Shown piece by piece: positions 63,702-64,000 of a stretch of DNA of 64,000 bases (position 1 is its first letter; every line of letters begins with the position of its first letter). The DNA lies in the NCBI RefSeq assembly GCF_038002605.1, contig NZ_JBBOCT010000001.1:4898001-4962000 (forward strand), in the 5' to 3' direction. Below the pieces are notes generated by a model. The model did no database searches. It was given only the letters and a program-made list of their open reading frames with translations, and had not been told where the DNA came from. The stretch is from Bacillus sp. FSL K6-3431 (lineage in GTDB: Bacteria; Bacillota; Bacilli; Bacillales; Bacillaceae_C). A program made the translations under genes and the position numbers.

Positions 63702-64000
63702 ATGGAAAAATTGCAATCAATCGAACAATATGAGGAATTGAAAAAAGAAGAGCGAACAATATTTATGTTTTCTGCGGACTGGTGCCCGGACTGTAGAGTG
63801 ATCGAACCAATTTTACCAAGACTTGAAGCAGATTATCCTGAATACACATTTATGGAAGTGGATCGCGATCGGTTCATTGATCTATGTGGTGAACTTGATA
63901 TATTTGGGATTCCAAGCTTTGTAGCGTTCCATAGCGGTGAAGAAGTTGGAAGATTTGTCAGCAAAGATCGTAAGACATTGGAAGAGATAGAAGATTTTAT
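63702..64000 (+). CDS. ytpP: Thioredoxin-like protein YtpP (5' part)
   Basis: The gene runs past the right edge of the window; 99 codons are visible. The thioredoxin fold has the active-site motif WCPDC in [16 protein letters not shown] and the cis-Pro in [14 protein letters not shown]. It is a small cytoplasmic thiol-disulfide protein; the Pro-Asp in the motif is a variant of the WCGPC of true thioredoxins. ATG 63702 is behind GGAGG. It lies in the ytoP/ytpP region as in B. subtilis. Confidence 0.88.
   Translation, partial: MEKLQSIEQYEELKKEERTIFMFSADWCPDCRVIEPILPRLEADYPEYTFMEVDRDRFIDLCGELDIFGIPSFVAFHSGEEVGRFVSKDRKTLEEIEDF

Overview
The window looks like chromosome of a low-GC Gram-positive, endospore-forming member of the Bacillales. 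Promoters and ribosome-binding sites are of Bacillus type, start codons include many TTG and GTG, and several gene blocks keep the order known from Bacillus subtilis: yuaF-floT, motPS, mtnE/mtnU, S-box-metNIQ, a yfk/yfj block (yfkK, yfkH, chaA/yfkE, yfkD, pdaA, yfjP) and a ytz/ytn/yto block (ytzH, trmB, ytnP, ytzB, ytoP, ytoQ, ytpP). The genus cannot be fixed from these data. No rRNA, tRNA, CRISPR array, prophage or intact insertion sequence was seen.

Layout. 0.1-5.9 kb: a complete Mrp Na+/H+ antiporter operon (mrpA-G, minus strand). 6.5-12.3 kb: an ECF sigma/anti-sigma pair, then an accessory stretch with a tubby-like protein, a short hypothetical gene, a signal peptidase I, a broken GNAT gene and an atypical ROK protein; this leads into NfeD-flotillin (yuaF-floT). 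13.9-19.7 kb: mreBH-like gene, acyl-CoA thioesterase, M29 aminopeptidase, and nsrR divergent from hmp. 19.8-23.4 kb: YckBA-like amino-acid transporter parts and the MotPS stator pair. 23.6-29.7 kb: MarR-MFS pair, flavodoxin, DJ-1/PfpI protein, and a two-gene operon of a PlsY-like membrane acyltransferase with a GNAT/aminotransferase fusion. 30-34.8 kb: methionine salvage (mtnE, mtnU) and a SAM-riboswitch-controlled methionine importer. 35-43.4 kb: yfk-type block with a ZosA-like metal pump under a probable PerR box. 43.6-49.8 kb: SRPBCC/ArsR pair, a 1333-residue secreted protein with a strong SigD-type promoter and a perfect cre box, and an AlkA-type glycosylase. 50-52.6 kb: DoxX protein and acetoin reductase behind three Rex-like palindromes, and an XRE/membrane-protein pair with its own operator. 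52.6-56.6 kb: ytz/ytn/yto block containing a 20-bp tandem repeat array. 57-60.5 kb: catabolite-controlled sugar ABC importer without its ATPase. 60.9-64 kb: NTPase, YtoQ, a lipoprotein, a PTS EIIC-like membrane protein and the start of ytpP.

How the genes work together. Two sodium-linked systems occur (Mrp antiporter, MotPS motor stator), which suits an alkali- or salt-tolerant lifestyle. Several promoters carry readable operators (NsrR, PerR, Rex-like, MarR, ArsR, CcpA, SAM riboswitch, SigD, ECF/SigW-type, possible SigB), so stress and redox control is unusually visible here. Both ABC importers lacking an ATPase probably borrow one from elsewhere. The least conventional items are the PlsY/GNAT-aminotransferase operon, the SigD/cre-controlled giant secreted protein, the 20-bp tandem array and a ~260-bp element bounded by inverted repeats.
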